From an uncultured Ruegeria sp. (lineage in GTDB: Bacteria; Pseudomonadota; Alphaproteobacteria; Rhodobacterales; Rhodobacteraceae), in contig NZ_CANNGO010000002.1 of assembly GCF_947504215.1 (NCBI RefSeq), positions 124,001-188,000 of the forward strand: 64,000 nt of DNA, read 5' to 3'. Made by a program: the position numbers and the translations under genes. A model generated the notes under the pieces. It was not told the origin of the DNA. It searched no databases and saw only the letters and a list, made by a program, of their open reading frames with translations. How positions within the stretch are numbered: the stretch's first letter is position 1; each line of letters begins with the position of its first letter. Below are positions 63,180-64,000 of this stretch, piece after piece.

Positions 63180-63800
63180 TTAGGCCTTGGCTTCGTCTTC
63201 TTCAGCCGGAGTTGCTTCGGGTGCCAGATCTTCGTCTTCCGATGCGGCCGAGCCGATATCGTCAAACAGTTCGGCGATCTCGAATTCAGCAGCAGCTTCT
63301 TCTTCAGCTGCCAGCTCCTGGATTGATTTTCCGGACGCTTGCAGTTCGGCTTCTTCTTGCGAACGGGCGACGTTCATGCTGATTTCGACTGTAACTTCGG
63401 GGTGCAGACGAACCGCGACAGTATGCAGACCCAGATCCTTGATCGGAGCAATCAGGGCGACCTGTTTTTTGTCGACGGAGAACCCTGCTTCGGTGGCGGC
63501 GTCGGCTGCATCACGCGGGGTGACCGAACCGTACAGAGCGCCGGAATCTGAAGCCGAGCGAATCACGATGAACTGCTGACCGTCCAGCTTTTCAGCCAGT
63601 GCATCAGCTTCTTTCTTGGTTTCCAGGTTGCGCGCCTCAAGCTGCGCTTTCTGGGCTTCGAACGAGGCGATGTTGGCCTCGGACGCGCTCAGCGCTTTGC
63701 CTTGGGGCAGCAGGAAGTTGCGGGCGAAGCCAGGCTTGACGTCAACGACGTCGCCCATCTGGCCCAGTTTAGCAACACGTTCGAGAAGGATAACTTGCAT
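63180..63800 (-). CDS. rplI: 50S ribosomal protein bL9
   Basis: A 206-residue protein. The N-terminal rRNA-binding domain [36 protein letters not shown] is unmistakable, followed by the long connecting helix and the C-terminal domain. The last ~50 residues form an acidic alanine/glutamate-rich tail absent from E. coli bL9 (149 residues). Such tails are usual in Rhodobacterales. It lies 12 bases after rpsR. Confidence 0.97.
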   Translation of the reverse strand: MQVILLERVAKLGQMGDVVDVKPGFARNFLLPQGKALSASEANIASFEAQKAQLEARNLETKKEADALAEKLDGQQFIVIRSASDSGALYGSVTPRDAADAATEAGFSVDKKQVALIAPIKDLGLHTVAVRLHPEVTVEISMNVARSQEEAELQASGKSIQELAAEEEAAAEFEIAELFDDIGSAASEDEDLAPEATPAEEDEAKA

Positions 63801-63812
63801 GTCAGTCTCTCC

Positions 63813-64000
63813 TTATTTCACGGCGTAGGGCAGCAGGGCGAGGAAGCGGGCGCGCTTGATAGCACGGGCCAGTTCACGCTGCTTTTTTGCCGAAACGGCA
63901 GTGATACGCGAGGGAACGATCTTGCCGCGCTCGGAAACATAGCGCTGTAGCAGACGGGTGTCTTTATAATCGATCTTTGGCGCGTTATCGCCCGAGAACG
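63813..64000 (-). CDS. rpsR: 30S ribosomal protein bS18 (C-terminal part, cut by window edge)
   Basis: The visible C-terminal 61 residues read [20 protein letters not shown], then [33 protein letters not shown], the conserved end of bS18. The start is outside the window. rpsR precedes rplI as in most bacteria, so rpsF is expected next. Confidence 0.96.
   Translation of the reverse strand, partial: FSGDNAPKIDYKDTRLLQRYVSERGKIVPSRITAVSAKKQRELARAIKRARFLALLPYAVK

Overview
The window (about 58% GC by eye) looks like chromosomal DNA of a marine Rhodobacteraceae / Roseobacter-group alphaproteobacterium. The evidence is the gene content: a soxBDAG sarcosine oxidase operon, a DMSP lyase of the DddP type with all known metal ligands at the reference positions, a LuxR/LuxI pair, an Atm1-type exporter, DUF6314 and BioY genes, and a bL9 protein with an acidic tail. 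There is no insertion sequence, integrase, tRNA, rRNA or CRISPR array. The region reads as ordinary housekeeping chromosome with a few accessory patches.

Layout. 1-1.4 kb: ruvX (cut by the window edge) and ccmI on the minus strand. 1.5-7 kb: soxBDAG, with a dyad upstream and a small antisense membrane ORF in the soxB-soxD gap. 7-8.7 kb: three small secreted proteins of one family, each carrying an apparent lesion, the last a clear in-frame nonsense codon. 8.7-16.2 kb: FkbM methyltransferase, iron superoxide dismutase, Tat-exported phosphoesterase, host-attachment-type protein, LOG-family protein, LysM protein, Atm1-type ABC exporter, DUF2147 protein. 16.2-21.3 kb: an RND efflux pump and its adaptor, with a TetR-type dyad upstream. 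21.5-25 kb: yfgM-bamB-der in the same order as in E. coli. 25.2-30 kb: fatty acid desaturase, a lysine-rich helix-hairpin-helix protein, serS and an MscS channel. 30.1-37.1 kb: yajC-secD-secF-tauE-Mth938-like-ccmA-ccmB-ccmC-ccmD-ccmG, which links protein export to cytochrome c maturation. 37.1-48.9 kb: SDR, acnA, DUF1223, an LpxL-like acyltransferase, a lone fliG, two small secreted proteins sharing a cysteine motif, purB, DUF6314, bioY and a hydrolase-OsmC fusion. 49-54 kb: dddP, a DUF3445 protein, cell-wall and unknown genes. 54-60.5 kb: glnB-glnA, nnr, a porin and tig. 60.6-62.3 kb: luxR-luxI. 62.5-64 kb: a lipoprotein lytic transglycosylase, rplI and rpsR (cut by the edge).

How the genes fit together. 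soxBDAG oxidises sarcosine from choline or betaine, and DddP cleaves DMSP; both point to life on phytoplankton osmolytes. The LuxRI pair suggests density-dependent behaviour. glnB-glnA has a sigma-54-like element, consistent with nitrogen control.

The most interesting signals are: the nested dyad in the luxI leader, which could combine a LuxR site with ribosome-site masking, and the long C-terminal tail of LuxI; the tandem damaged secreted-protein family at 7.3-8.7 kb; the antisense small membrane ORF inside the sox operon; and several perfect operator-like palindromes, upstream of soxB, sodB, the RND pump, the lysine-rich protein and yajC, with no regulator gene beside them. All assignments come from reading the sequence; no database search was possible.
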